This document shows positions 16,869-25,365 of a stretch of DNA of 64,000 bases, piece after piece. Below the pieces are notes generated by a model. The model saw nothing but the letters and a program-made list of their open reading frames with translations, did not search any database and was not told the DNA's origin. This stretch comes from Roseinatronobacter monicus (GTDB lineage Bacteria; Pseudomonadota; Alphaproteobacteria; Rhodobacterales; Rhodobacteraceae): positions 3,281,001 through 3,345,000 of the forward strand of contig NZ_VFPT01000001.1 in NCBI RefSeq assembly GCF_006716865.1, given 5' to 3'. Numbering within the stretch: position 1 is the stretch's first letter; each line of letters opens with the position of its first letter. The position numbers and the translations under genes were made by a program.

Positions 16869-17855
16869 TCAGTCCTTGCGCAACCGCGCCGCTGATTCGT
16901 GGATCGCCTTATATTGCCCGCCGGGCCGATGGGACCAAAGATAGGCTGGCAAAACGGTGCTCATGGGGGTGGGTGTGATGCCCAGATCCTCCAGACCACG
17001 CGCGCCTTGCGCTACAACATTGTCGCGCCGCAAGTTGCGCACCTGATCCCGCGTCAGAAGCGTGTTCGAGAACAGCCCCAAGGTCACGGCCTGAACAACA
17101 TCCAGCGCGCCGCCCATCACATTGGCAATCGGAAACGGAATGCTCAGCAACACGCGCTTGCGGCGAATCTCTGACAGCATCATTTCCATCAAGGCGCGGA
17201 AACTGGCCACATCCGGCCCGCCCAGCTCATACACTCCCGGCGATACAGTATCCGTCAGCGCTTTTGCGGCAGCAGCGGCGACATCTTCTACATAGACAGG
17301 CTGAAATTTCGTATTTGGCCCCACAACCGGCAAGAAGGGCGAAAACCGCGCCATTCCGGCGAACCTGTTGAAGAACTGGTCCTCATGCCCAAAGATCACC
17401 GAGGGGCGCAGGATCACGGCATTCGGAAACTGCTCTAGCACCAAGGCTTCGCCCTTGGCCTTGGTCTGCTGATACAGGCTGTCGGATTGCGCATCTGCAC
17501 CAATCGCAGATATCTGCACAAGCTTCTCGACCCCCATTTCAGCCGCAAGGCGGGCAATACGGCCAGCCCCATCTGACTGAACATCAGAGAATTTGTTGCG
17601 CCCTGACTCGACCAGAATACCGACGCAATTGACCACAGCGTCCGCACCCTGCATCACGGCCCGCACCGAGGCATCGTCTCGGATGTTGCAGAAAACAGGC
17701 TCGACCTGTCCGACCGCGCCGTAAGGTTTGACAAACAGCGCCTCGTTCGGGCGGCGCACGGCAACGCGCACACGCCAACCGGCCTGCGCCATTCGTCGCG
17801 CGATATACCGACCCACAAATCCCGAACCACCGTAGATGGTAACTAGCTTTGACAT
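16869..17855 (-). CDS. Complex I NDUFA9 subunit family protein (atypical SDR)
   Basis: 328 residues from ATG 17855. It is a Rossmann-fold extended/atypical short-chain dehydrogenase with dinucleotide loop YGGSGFVGRYIA at the N-terminus, followed by VVNCVGILVESG, VEKLVQISAIGADAQSDSLYQQTKAKGE and RPSVIFGHEDQFFNRFA. This is the NDUFA9-like family, an accessory subunit or assembly-related protein of respiratory complex I. The longer open frame upstream overlaps the promoter side and lacks a better start. Converges on the MarR gene. Confidence 0.92.
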   Translation of the reverse strand: MSKLVTIYGGSGFVGRYIARRMAQAGWRVRVAVRRPNEALFVKPYGAVGQVEPVFCNIRDDASVRAVMQGADAVVNCVGILVESGRNKFSDVQSDGAGRIARLAAEMGVEKLVQISAIGADAQSDSLYQQTKAKGEALVLEQFPNAVILRPSVIFGHEDQFFNRFAGMARFSPFLPVVGPNTKFQPVYVEDVAAAAAKALTDTVSPGVYELGGPDVASFRALMEMMLSEIRRKRVLLSIPFPIANVMGGALDVVQAVTLGLFSNTLLTRDQVRNLRRDNVVAQGARGLEDLGITPTPMSTVLPAYLWSHRPGGQYKAIHESAARLRKD

Positions 17856-18009
17856 GAGCGCACTCCGCCGCTTTCGTGAACGCTGCCTGAATACCTGCGT
17901 GCGTCCCGTTCCACAAGGTGGCTTGGCTTTTTCAATCTGATTGCACTTTTCGGATGCAAGCCCCGTTGACACGGCCAGACCAGCGCCATAAAGAGCCTGC
18001 ACGCAACCT

Positions 18010-18096
18010 GCCCAGGTGGCGGAACTGGTAGACGCGCTAGCTTCAGGTGCTAGTACTCGTAAGGGTGTGGAGGTTCGAGTCCTCTCCTGGGCACCA
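18010..18096 (+). tRNA. tRNA-Leu (anticodon CAG)
   Basis: 87 bases including encoded CCA. The acceptor stem pairs GCCCAGG with CCTGGGC. The anticodon stem-loop is CTAGC-TTCAGGT-GCTAG, with CAG at the anticodon positions, and a long variable arm is present as in class II tRNAs. The T loop reads GTTCGAGTC. Its 3' end is the likely integration site of the element that follows. Confidence 0.97.
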
Positions 18097-18236
18097 TGTT
18101 TTTCGGCTAACTTGCTGAATTATATAGAAAAATTGGCTGGGCGGGTTGCGCATATCCCCCTAATTATACACCCTTTGTGCGTCGCTTGACGCCTTTTCGC
18201 ATGTCAGCGCCCATTGTCAGGCAAGCGCACCGCCAT

Positions 18237-18434
18237 TTACGCGCCAGCCGTTGCCCGAGCCGTGAAGGCTTCGGCACTTTCGCCAGCTTCACGGGTCAAG
18301 CCGCCGCCACCCATCAGCAGCGCCCCGCCCGGTTCACCGGTTAAAGCGTCGCAAATCAGAATTACGCAAGGCCCAGCGCCAGCAGCGCCCCGCTTGCCTT
18401 CCAGTCGGTCAAGTCGGGCGCGCAGCGTTGCCAT
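18237..18434 (-). CDS. Small element-borne protein with RLxRLE N-terminus (copy 1)
   Basis: 65 residues, starting MATLRARLDRLEGKRG. The N-terminal helix carries the RLxRLE signature shared with three neighbouring small genes. The rest has a beta-like stretch (GPCVILICDALTGEPGGA) and a glycine-rich middle. Its start lies inside the preceding gene (26-bp overlap), so translation is probably coupled. Last gene of the element operon before tRNA-Leu. Function unknown. Confidence 0.6.
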   Translation of the reverse strand: MATLRARLDRLEGKRGAAGAGPCVILICDALTGEPGGALLMGGGGLTREAGESAEAFTARATAGA

Positions 18435-18621
18435 TGTCGCCCCTGTCTAATGATGCCACCAGCGCCGCTAGTTTGCGCTGCACAGTTCCACAGCCCGCCG
18501 CCTTGCGTTCCGCCATCCGGTCGAGCGCCACCGCCAGAGCCGCGAAGGTTGCCGCCGCGTCGGGGTTCGGGCGCGCAGCCAATGTGCTTTCCAGCCGGTT
18601 AAGTCGCCTTTGCAGGGTCAT
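18409..18621 (-). CDS. Small element-borne protein with RLxRLE N-terminus (copy 2)
   Basis: 70 residues from ATG 18621, beginning MTLQRRLNRLESTLAARP. The start overlaps the preceding stop as ATGA. A GTG at 18630 would add three residues. Mostly helical and Ala/Arg-rich, with no membrane segment and no known domain. It shares the N-terminal signature with its neighbours, and the rest diverges. Confidence 0.6.
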   Translation of the reverse strand: MTLQRRLNRLESTLAARPNPDAAATFAALAVALDRMAERKAAGCGTVQRKLAALVASLDRGDNGNAARPT

Positions 18622-18845
18622 GTCGCGCACATCGCTGCAAACCGTTCGCGCAGGGCGGTTTCATCTTCGCCGGGGTTGCGGTCGATATGCACCACGCCGC
18701 CACCATCCAGCGGGCGCAGCATCAGCGCCACCAGTTCCGACCCCGTTGCGCTGGGCTTCATGATTTCGCGCACAATGGCGCATGGCCCGCTTGCAGGCTT
18801 CGCGGTTGCCCCTTCCAGACGGTCAATTCGCTTTTGCAGGGTCAC
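18618..18845 (-). CDS. Small element-borne protein with RLxRLE-type N-terminus (copy 3)
   Basis: 75 residues, beginning MTLQKRIDRLEGATAKP. After the shared helix comes GPCAIVREIMKP and a C-terminal part ending ETALRERFAAMCAT. The GPC(A/V)I segment also occurs in copy 1, so the resemblance extends past the N-terminal helix for that pair. Overlaps the DUF5681-like gene by ATGA. Function unknown. Confidence 0.6.
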   Translation of the reverse strand: MTLQKRIDRLEGATAKPASGPCAIVREIMKPSATGSELVALMLRPLDGGGVVHIDRNPGEDETALRERFAAMCAT

Positions 18846-19267
18846 GCCGCGCCCTCTTCCAATGCCGCCACGCGGGCTTCCAGTTCGGTCGTTTCCAGCG
18901 TGCGCCGGAAAGTTTCCACCAGCGCCATGATATGCGCGCCCTCTTGCGGGGTCAGGTCGCCACTGGCCACAGCATCCAGCACCGCGCCCGCCGCTTTGGC
19001 TGCATCATCTGCCGATTGCATCAGGGGCAGGTCAAAGGTCACAGGCGCGTCACGCCTTGGCGGGGCGATGCGTTCCAGACACAGGCGCAGCGCCGCCCCG
19101 TCGCCATCCAGCGCCAGTTCCACCGCCTTGCGGGTCAAGGCTTCGGCTTCACCATCCAGCAGCGCCAGCGCGGCCCGTGTGGCCTTGTGGCGGGTGCCCT
19201 TGGGCTTGCCGGGGTTGCCCGCCGTGAATGTGCCATCCGTATTTCGTCCGCTTTTACGGTCGGTCAT
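18842..19267 (-). CDS. DUF5681-like phage-associated protein
   Basis: 141 residues. The basic N-terminus has the FTAGNPGKPKGTRHKAT stretch typical of DUF5681 proteins, found beside terminase genes in prophages and possibly DNA-binding. The middle is helical; the C-terminus (ETTELEARVAALEEG) looks like a short coiled coil. It overlaps both neighbours by ATGA. A small-terminase-like role is possible but not shown. Confidence 0.7.
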   Translation of the reverse strand: MTDRKSGRNTDGTFTAGNPGKPKGTRHKATRAALALLDGEAEALTRKAVELALDGDGAALRLCLERIAPPRRDAPVTFDLPLMQSADDAAKAAGAVLDAVASGDLTPQEGAHIMALVETFRRTLETTELEARVAALEEGAA

Positions 19268-19536
19268 GGCTGCCCCCTTGCCGCGTCATTGGCTTGCACG
19301 ATTGCCACAAGGTCAGCATCGCACAGGCTTTGCGGAAATGTGCCCGCCGCTTTGGCATTGGTTAAGCGCGATAGCAGCGCTCCATTGAAATTGGCGGGGC
19401 AATCGAGCGTTGCCCCATAGGCGTCGGCCATCGCTTGCAGCGCCGCATCGCCTAGCCGTGACAGGTCCAGCGCATCCGCCGCATGGCTTGGGCGGGATTG
19501 TTCCAGTCGAATGATGCGTGCGCGCATGGTAGGCAT
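19264..19536 (-). CDS. Small element-borne protein with RIxRLE N-terminus (copy 4)
   Basis: 90 residues, beginning MPTMRARIIRLEQSRP, so it opens with the same helix signature as the other three small proteins. The remainder (LSRLGDAALQAMADAYGATLD and onward) is helical with no known domain. First of the five overlapping small genes; 60 bp downstream of the methyltransferase gene stop. Function unknown. Confidence 0.6.
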   Translation of the reverse strand: MPTMRARIIRLEQSRPSHAADALDLSRLGDAALQAMADAYGATLDCPANFNGALLSRLTNAKAAGTFPQSLCDADLVAIVQANDAARGQP

Positions 19537-19596
19537 TTGCTAACCTGCAAACTGTGTTTTGCAAATATAGCATGGCACCTCCAAGCCGCAAAGCGG

Positions 19597-22500
19597 TCAC
19601 ACCGCAAACCGTCCCCCTTCGGTCGGTCTGGCATGGCCCAGCGCGGTCAGGCTTTGCAGAAGGGGTTGCACGGTGCTTGCGCGCCCGCGTGCGAATTGGC
19701 GGGCGATTTGTTCGGGGGTGGCTTCGCCCAAGTCATAGAGCGCGGCTTGCACGGCTGCGATTTGTTCGGGTAGGGATTTGGGCCAAGGGGCTTTGGTGGT
19801 GGTGTCCTTTGGGCCAAGGTCCATTTTGCCTTGGTCGCCTTTGGCCACGGCTGCGCGGCCTGCCGGGTTCTGATACTCGGGGCGCAGCCAGCGCACCAGC
19901 CCGCGCGCTTCCTCGGCTGCGCGTTCACGGTTCAGGTCCACCAGCCGGTGCAGGATTTCGTCGTCGGTCAGGGTGGCGGGCCAGCCGTAAGCCTCGGCCA
20001 CTACCGCGTCGATCTGGTCATGCAGGTTGCGCAGGATGCCCACCAGCCCTTGATCATAGATTTCGCGGTCCTTGCCTTCGATGCGTTCCTCCGCGCGGAG
20101 TTTTTCCAGCACGTTATACATGGCGGTCAGGGTCAATTTCGGGTGGGCCGCTTGTTGGGCTTTGCGATGCGCGTCGAGCTGTTCCCCAAGGCTGCGTAAC
20201 CGGGCTTTCTGGTCCTCGGTTGGGTCGGGAAAGGGGAAGGTATCGAAACACCGCGACTTATTATATCGCGGAGTAGGGCCTAAAATCGCACCTTGCGAAA
20301 GCGCCCATAAAACATGTTGATGACTGGAAAGCACACCGAGTTGATATGGGTCATGAAGCCCAAATGCGGTTAACATATTATCTGGCAAAATGCCGCCGTC
20401 TAGAAAGCTAAAAAAGCGGTGTTTTGAGGTTTCGACTGTTGCTACGTATCTCGACAGACCAGCCAGCATCGGGCGCAAAAGTTGTCGTGGCTTCCCATGT
20501 AGCCACCAGAGTTTCGCATAAACTGCGCTATCTTTAGATGCTGACGCCTTCTCGTCGCGATCTGACTTAACTCTGTCAAAAATATGCTGATACACCGCTG
20601 GAAAGCGACTGCGCACCTCCGCTTCGGCCAGTCCGAAAAGGTCAATGACCATGACGCCGCGCGGGGTGGCGGTCAGGTCGCGCCCGTTGCGATACTCGCG
20701 AATATGATTTTCAAGTCCCGGCACTGTGCCAAGCCCCAGCGCGCGGGCTTCGGCGGGGGTAACGATAAAACCCGCGCCGTGAAGCTTCACACCGGGGGAT
20801 GAAATGCCATCATTCGCTTTCAACGGCACCGCCCCCGCCACATCAGCCCCGATGCGCAGATTTGCGAAAATCTTTCCCTTCTGGATGTCAAAGCGCACCG
20901 CGCGGCCATCTGACTCGTTGTGCCCTTTCACTTCCTCGGCCACGGTCAGCAATCGCCCATTTGCGTTGCCGCGTTCCGCCACCGTCATTGCAATCCGCAC
21001 CGCCGCCGCGTCCGTTGCATCCACCCAAGGGTGGTCAGGAATGGCAAAGGTCAGGGACAGGCCAGTTTTCGGGTCGGCCAAATGCGGTTCCAGCACCTTG
21101 CGGTTGAAGGTCTGGCGCAGGGAATTGGTGGTAATCAGCCCGAAACGCCGCGTGCCCTTGGCGCGTGCTTTCGCGGTTGCCGGTTTCCAGCCCCGCGCGG
21201 CCAATGCCGCCTTGTCCCACCAGAACATGACAAAATCGGCACTTTGCGGCATTTTGGGATAGGCTTTCCAAAGCGCCTCTGCATAGCCATCGCCCAAAGC
21301 GTCGCGCATTCGGCTGGCCCCGATGAACGGCGGGTTGCCGACGATAAACTCCGCCTCGGGCCATTTCGCGGGGGCGGGTTTGAGGTAATCCAGCACGGGC
21401 GTGCGGGCGTCGGGGTCTGGCACAGCCTCGCCCGTGACAGTGTGGATGATGGTGGAAAACCCATCCCAGCGGGTGACGGGCTGGCCGTTATCATCCAGCC
21501 GGGGCTGCGTGCCGGTATAGGTCAGCACTGCGTCGCGGTTCTCGATATTGCGGAAATCGCGCAGCACGGGTTCCGATGGGCTGGCCGTGCCATGGGTGCG
21601 GAAATGCCATTGCAGATAGCCAATCCATAGCACCAGTTCAGCCACCGCCGCCGCCCATGGGTTCAACTCCAACCCCAGAAATTGGTGCGGGTCCACTGTG
21701 TGGCCTGCAAGGGAAAGTGCGCCCTGTTCCTCGCCCAGTTCGGCGAGAAGCGCGGTCACTTCGCCCTCAAGCCGTTTCATAAGTTCCAGCGCGACATACA
21801 AAAAGTTGCCCGAGCCGCAAGCCGGGTCCAGCACGCGGATTTCGCAGAGCTGGGCGTGAAAGTCGCGCACGGTGTCGCGGGCCTGTTCCATCTGCCCTGC
21901 GTTGGCATAGGTCAGCGCCGCCGCCTGCACATTGCGCCAATCGCTGCGCAACGGGTCCATGATGGTGGGCACCACCAGACGTTCGACATAGGCGCGCGGC
22001 GTATAATGCGCGCCGAGCTTGTGGCGTTGTCGCTTGTCCAGCGCGCGCTCCAGCAGGGTGCCGAAAATGGCAGGCTCCACCTCGCGCCAGTCCTTGGCGG
22101 CTGCATCTATCAGAAGGGACAGTTGCACTTCAGACAGGGGCAGCGCAGATGCGTCCTTGAACAAACCCCCGTTGAATTTCTTGAGGTCGGCCATCAGCAC
22201 ACCGGAAAAGCCGCCATCATTCATGACTTCCCACAGCTTGGTCAGGGCGGGGGCTGCGTGTTCGGGCCTGCCGCGCAGGCGGGTCAGCAGGTCGGAAAAG
22301 CTGGCCTTGGGGATAAGGTCCACATCTTCGGCAAACATGGTGAAAAGACAGCGCATCAGGAAATTCGCCACAGCCTCGGGGGCGTGGCCTTGGCCTTCAA
22401 ACGACTTGCCCAGCGCTGCCAGCCGGTCAGCGACTTCGCGGGTCACGCGGGCGGTCACTTTGGCGGGGTCGAGCGCGTGCGGGTCGGTCCAGATGCTGCG

Positions 22501-23127
22501 CAGGCGGTCTTGGGTTTCCGGGTCGCGCAGGTCATCCATGGTTATGCGATAGCGGTTCCCGTCTGGAAACTGCGTATAGCCTTGGCCTTGGCCCGAGAAA
22601 TCGGCGTAAACTTCGATAACGTGCCCCACATCCACCACCATCAGGAAGGGGGGCCAGCCATCGGTGCGCGATACAGCGCGGGCATATCCATCGGCCTGAT
22701 TGCGGGCGCGCATCATGGTGTCATCCCAGCCCCGCGTGCCGCGCGTGCCGTGGCCCTTGCGGGTGGCTTTGGGCAGATCGGCCAGCAGGGGGGCTTGCGC
22801 GCTATCCTCGGAGGTGGTGCCGGTCACACCCTGTTTCGCTTCCATGACGAAATGGCCCGCGCGGTAAAGGTCCACAAAGCCGCGTGTCTGGCTGCCGGTG
22901 TGAATGAAGGTCACGGGGTGTTCGAAATGATAGGCGTTTGCAGATGCGGTTTCAGATGCGGGGGCCGGTCGCGGCACGCCCAGCGCGTCGCACAATTCCG
23001 CCGCGAAGGTCTGGAAATTGGCCCGTTCGCTGCCGCCTGATTGCTTCCAGCGGGCGATGAAATCTTCAATCTGCAATGCGTGCACCGATTCTGAAATGCG
23101 CGAAATCTGGCGCGGTATGTTCTGCAC
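19597..23127 (-). CDS. Large MmeI-like DNA methyltransferase / restriction-modification enzyme
   Basis: 1176 residues. An N-terminal PD-(D/E)xK-like nuclease region shows Asp86 in GFVDLY and Glu96-x-Lys98 in VMEAKQG. A helical region follows. The N6-adenine methyltransferase core has HYTPRAYVERLV (374-385), SAM motif LDPACGSGNF (433-442) and catalytic NPPF (598-601). A long specificity region and a C-terminal winged-helix-like segment end the protein. This order matches type IIL/IIG single-chain enzymes, which cut and methylate. The DISARM methyltransferase DrmMI is an alternative, but no drm genes are nearby. The start is GTG at 23127; a GTG 14 codons later is also plausible. Confidence 0.82.
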   Translation of the reverse strand: MQNIPRQISRISESVHALQIEDFIARWKQSGGSERANFQTFAAELCDALGVPRPAPASETASANAYHFEHPVTFIHTGSQTRGFVDLYRAGHFVMEAKQGVTGTTSEDSAQAPLLADLPKATRKGHGTRGTRGWDDTMMRARNQADGYARAVSRTDGWPPFLMVVDVGHVIEVYADFSGQGQGYTQFPDGNRYRITMDDLRDPETQDRLRSIWTDPHALDPAKVTARVTREVADRLAALGKSFEGQGHAPEAVANFLMRCLFTMFAEDVDLIPKASFSDLLTRLRGRPEHAAPALTKLWEVMNDGGFSGVLMADLKKFNGGLFKDASALPLSEVQLSLLIDAAAKDWREVEPAIFGTLLERALDKRQRHKLGAHYTPRAYVERLVVPTIMDPLRSDWRNVQAAALTYANAGQMEQARDTVRDFHAQLCEIRVLDPACGSGNFLYVALELMKRLEGEVTALLAELGEEQGALSLAGHTVDPHQFLGLELNPWAAAVAELVLWIGYLQWHFRTHGTASPSEPVLRDFRNIENRDAVLTYTGTQPRLDDNGQPVTRWDGFSTIIHTVTGEAVPDPDARTPVLDYLKPAPAKWPEAEFIVGNPPFIGASRMRDALGDGYAEALWKAYPKMPQSADFVMFWWDKAALAARGWKPATAKARAKGTRRFGLITTNSLRQTFNRKVLEPHLADPKTGLSLTFAIPDHPWVDATDAAAVRIAMTVAERGNANGRLLTVAEEVKGHNESDGRAVRFDIQKGKIFANLRIGADVAGAVPLKANDGISSPGVKLHGAGFIVTPAEARALGLGTVPGLENHIREYRNGRDLTATPRGVMVIDLFGLAEAEVRSRFPAVYQHIFDRVKSDRDEKASASKDSAVYAKLWWLHGKPRQLLRPMLAGLSRYVATVETSKHRFFSFLDGGILPDNMLTAFGLHDPYQLGVLSSHQHVLWALSQGAILGPTPRYNKSRCFDTFPFPDPTEDQKARLRSLGEQLDAHRKAQQAAHPKLTLTAMYNVLEKLRAEERIEGKDREIYDQGLVGILRNLHDQIDAVVAEAYGWPATLTDDEILHRLVDLNRERAAEEARGLVRWLRPEYQNPAGRAAVAKGDQGKMDLGPKDTTTKAPWPKSLPEQIAAVQAALYDLGEATPEQIARQFARGRASTVQPLLQSLTALGHARPTEGGRFAV

Positions 23128-23180
23128 TAGGGATAGCTGGCAAAGGCGCAGGGCTTCAAGGTTTTAGTTTCGTGCGCTTG

Positions 23181-23636
23181 TCATCCCATGCGGTCAAGAA
23201 TTGCGAACGGGTTTTCAGCTTCCGGCGCGCGTGCTGATACCTTTGCGCGGGTCGCTGGGGAAAGCCCAAATTCACCCAGCAAGCTTTGAGCGTGCCGCAT
23301 GGCTTCGTTTCTCATTGCGACTTCGGGCGCGGCGCGGCGCATTCCGTTTTCCGTTTGATAGCTGCGCCCCCCATCTTCGATGGTTGCAGTCAAGATTTCG
23401 ATTTCTTCAAGCCGTGACGACAGCAGCGCCAGCATGTCGCCATCATCAGGCGATGCCACGCCCAGCCCGTGCAAGATTGCGCCAAGGCGCGCAAAGTGAC
23501 TTGCGGCCCGGTCAGACAGCCATGCGGGCGGGTCAGCAGTGCCCGCGCGCGCTTGCGGTTCGTTTGGGTTTTCGCGACACGGGCGCTTTGTTCCGGCGAT
23601 TGCCTTTAGCGCGGTCGGTTTTCTTGGTCTGCCCAT
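23181..23636 (-). CDS. P27 family phage terminase small subunit
   Basis: 151 residues. The N-terminus MGRPRKPTALKAIAGTKRP with NPNEPQARAG is the hallmark of the P27 small-terminase family, followed by DPPAWLSDRAASHFARLG and a helical C-terminal half. Small terminases recognise phage DNA for packaging. The large terminase, normally next, is absent; the methyltransferase gene occupies its place. Same strand and likely same operon as the flanking genes. Confidence 0.85.
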   Translation of the reverse strand: MGRPRKPTALKAIAGTKRPCRENPNEPQARAGTADPPAWLSDRAASHFARLGAILHGLGVASPDDGDMLALLSSRLEEIEILTATIEDGGRSYQTENGMRRAAPEVAMRNEAMRHAQSLLGEFGLSPATRAKVSARAPEAENPFAILDRMG

Positions 23637-23769
23637 TTTTGCCTCCGTTTTGGCTTTATGTGAAGATGACTATGCCGCCCGGTTTTTCATCTGGTCGGCC
23701 CAACTTTTGCCCACCCCCTATGCGGGGTTTCCTGTGCGAAAAAGCAGCGCCGCCAGAGCCGCCTTGCAG

Positions 23770-24186
23770 TCATAGCTTAGCCCGTTCGGTCGGCACCGCC
23801 CGGCCTTCACGATACGCCACCAGCCCCGCCGCGCGCAGCTTTGCTTCGGCCCGCCATGCCCGCGTTGCACCCCAGCCCATCGCGCTAGCCATTGCGCCAT
23901 AGGTTGCAGGCCCGTGAAGGCGCAGGCGGTCCAGATATGCGCCCGCGTCGGGGTCCAGCCCATCGGCCCGAGCGGGGGGGGCGGTTTCCGGTTTCGAGCG
24001 CGGGGGCGTTGCGACAGCCGCGACACTTGCGACACTTGCGACACGTAAAGCCGGTTTCTGGGCTTCGGGGGGTTGCGACACTTGCGACACGGGGGGCGCA
24101 GCCGGGGCTTGTGTCGCAGTTGTCGCGGAAGTCGCAGGGGGTTGCCCCGCGATTTCTGCCAGCTTAGCGCGTGCATCAAACCACAT
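23770..24186 (-). CDS. Hypothetical element protein, low-complexity N-terminal half
   Basis: 138 residues. The first 85 are Ala/Pro/Val-rich with repeated VSQVSQ and VASVAAVA stretches, probably disordered. The C-terminal third (YLDRLRLHGPATYGAMASAMGWGATRAWRAEAKLRAAGLV) looks like a winged helix-turn-helix. The start overlaps the DUF3987 stop by 11 bp. 133 bp of apparently non-coding DNA separates it from the small terminase. Not recognised further. Confidence 0.55.
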   Translation of the reverse strand: MWFDARAKLAEIAGQPPATSATTATQAPAAPPVSQVSQPPEAQKPALRVASVASVAAVATPPRSKPETAPPARADGLDPDAGAYLDRLRLHGPATYGAMASAMGWGATRAWRAEAKLRAAGLVAYREGRAVPTERAKL

Positions 24187-25315
24187 CGCGCGCCCCTTGC
24201 ACCATGCGCCAGCTTTCCTTGCGCTTTGCCCCCCTTACAAAAGTATGGGCTTCATTCGTTTTTAGCCAGTCATGCTCTGTCAGAATGTCCAGCGCCGCCC
24301 TTGCCTTTGGGCTTTCCCGCAAGGCGTTTGGCCCGCGATTAACCACTTCACGCAAAGTCACATCATCATGCGGCCATGCTTCCAGAAGCCACTTGCGCAG
24401 CTTTTCCGCATTATCAATTTTCTCTGAAACAAGCGCAGCACTTGCCAGCCGTGAAGCTTCGGAAAGGTAGTATTGCGCAACGTCGATTGCGTCGGCCATG
24501 TCGCGGGCTTCCACCGCCGGGGCTTGAAGGTCGCGCCACAGGGTCAGCACCCCCGCAATTCGTGCCGCTTGTTCCGCCGCTTTGGATGCCGTGCCCGTGA
24601 CATGCGCCAGATCCGCGCGGGGGGCTTGTGCCGCTTCGATTGCATCGGAAAAGGCCACTAGCAGCGCGCGGGCTTCGGGGGTCAGGTGCAGCGGGCGCGG
24701 TTCAAGTTCGCGGGTTTCCGGTTCCATTGGCAGGGGCGTTTCGAGAATGTCGCGCAGCCGTGCCGCGAAGCTTCCCAGCGCCATTTCATCGCGCCGGGCG
24801 TTCGCTTGCATCCGGGTTCCGATAGCGCTGGGCGGTTCGCAAATCAGAAAGCGGGGCAGAAAGCCCGTATCCGCCGCCAGCGGGTCAGCCATGAAGCCCC
24901 GCGCCACGCCGGGTTGCACCATCAGATGCACCGCCAGCCGCCGCCCGTATAGCGTCGCGTGCCCATCGCCCGAGCGCGTGCGCCTTATCGGGTTGCCTTG
25001 CCAAAGGTCATTGAACGCGGCCAGCGTCTTTTGCCGGTTTTCACTATTCATCGCGTGCCCGCCCAAGAATTGCCCGCCTTCATCCGAGAAAAGCCCAAGG
25101 CTGGGTTGCCCATGCGCGAAAAGCTTTGTCAGCCCTTCGAATGTCGGTTCGGTCACGGTTCGGTCAGCGGAAGGCGGGGCTTCCGGTTCCGGTCCGAGCG
25201 CTTCAAGGTCGGCTTGTGCCGCCGTGCGCTTGTCAGCCTTACCGGACTTCGCTTCGGAAAGTATCTTGTCGCGTGCCCCCTTCCAGAGCGCGTGCGCATT
25301 GCGCCAGCTTTCCAT
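24176..25315 (-). CDS. DUF3987 protein, 5'-truncated
   Basis: 379 residues from the first ATG, matching the C-terminal two thirds of DUF3987 proteins: LFSDEGGQFLGGHAM, FNDLWQGNPIRRTRSG, GRRLAVHLMVQPGVA, FLPRFLICEP and a C-terminal winged-helix stretch. DUF3987 is a primase/helicase-associated family in phages and mobile elements. The frame stays open upstream to about 25366 and still encodes family-like sequence (LTALRAHEREQAKAQREE) without a start codon, so the original start and N-terminal part are missing. The break coincides with the start of the transporter fragment. Probably non-functional. Confidence 0.75.
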   Translation of the reverse strand: MESWRNAHALWKGARDKILSEAKSGKADKRTAAQADLEALGPEPEAPPSADRTVTEPTFEGLTKLFAHGQPSLGLFSDEGGQFLGGHAMNSENRQKTLAAFNDLWQGNPIRRTRSGDGHATLYGRRLAVHLMVQPGVARGFMADPLAADTGFLPRFLICEPPSAIGTRMQANARRDEMALGSFAARLRDILETPLPMEPETRELEPRPLHLTPEARALLVAFSDAIEAAQAPRADLAHVTGTASKAAEQAARIAGVLTLWRDLQAPAVEARDMADAIDVAQYYLSEASRLASAALVSEKIDNAEKLRKWLLEAWPHDDVTLREVVNRGPNALRESPKARAALDILTEHDWLKTNEAHTFVRGAKRKESWRMVQGARDVV

Positions 25316-25365
25316 TTCTTCGCGCTGGGCTTTGGCTTGCTCCCTTTCATGGGCGCGCAGCGCAG

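Noticed and set aside
21682..23040. Plus-strand 452-codon frame
   Set aside because: Antisense to the large methyltransferase; His/Gly-rich shadow.
19597..23127. DISARM or BREX defence system
   Set aside because: Only one methyltransferase-type gene is present; no drmA/B/C helicase or nuclease genes, pglZ or brx genes nearby.
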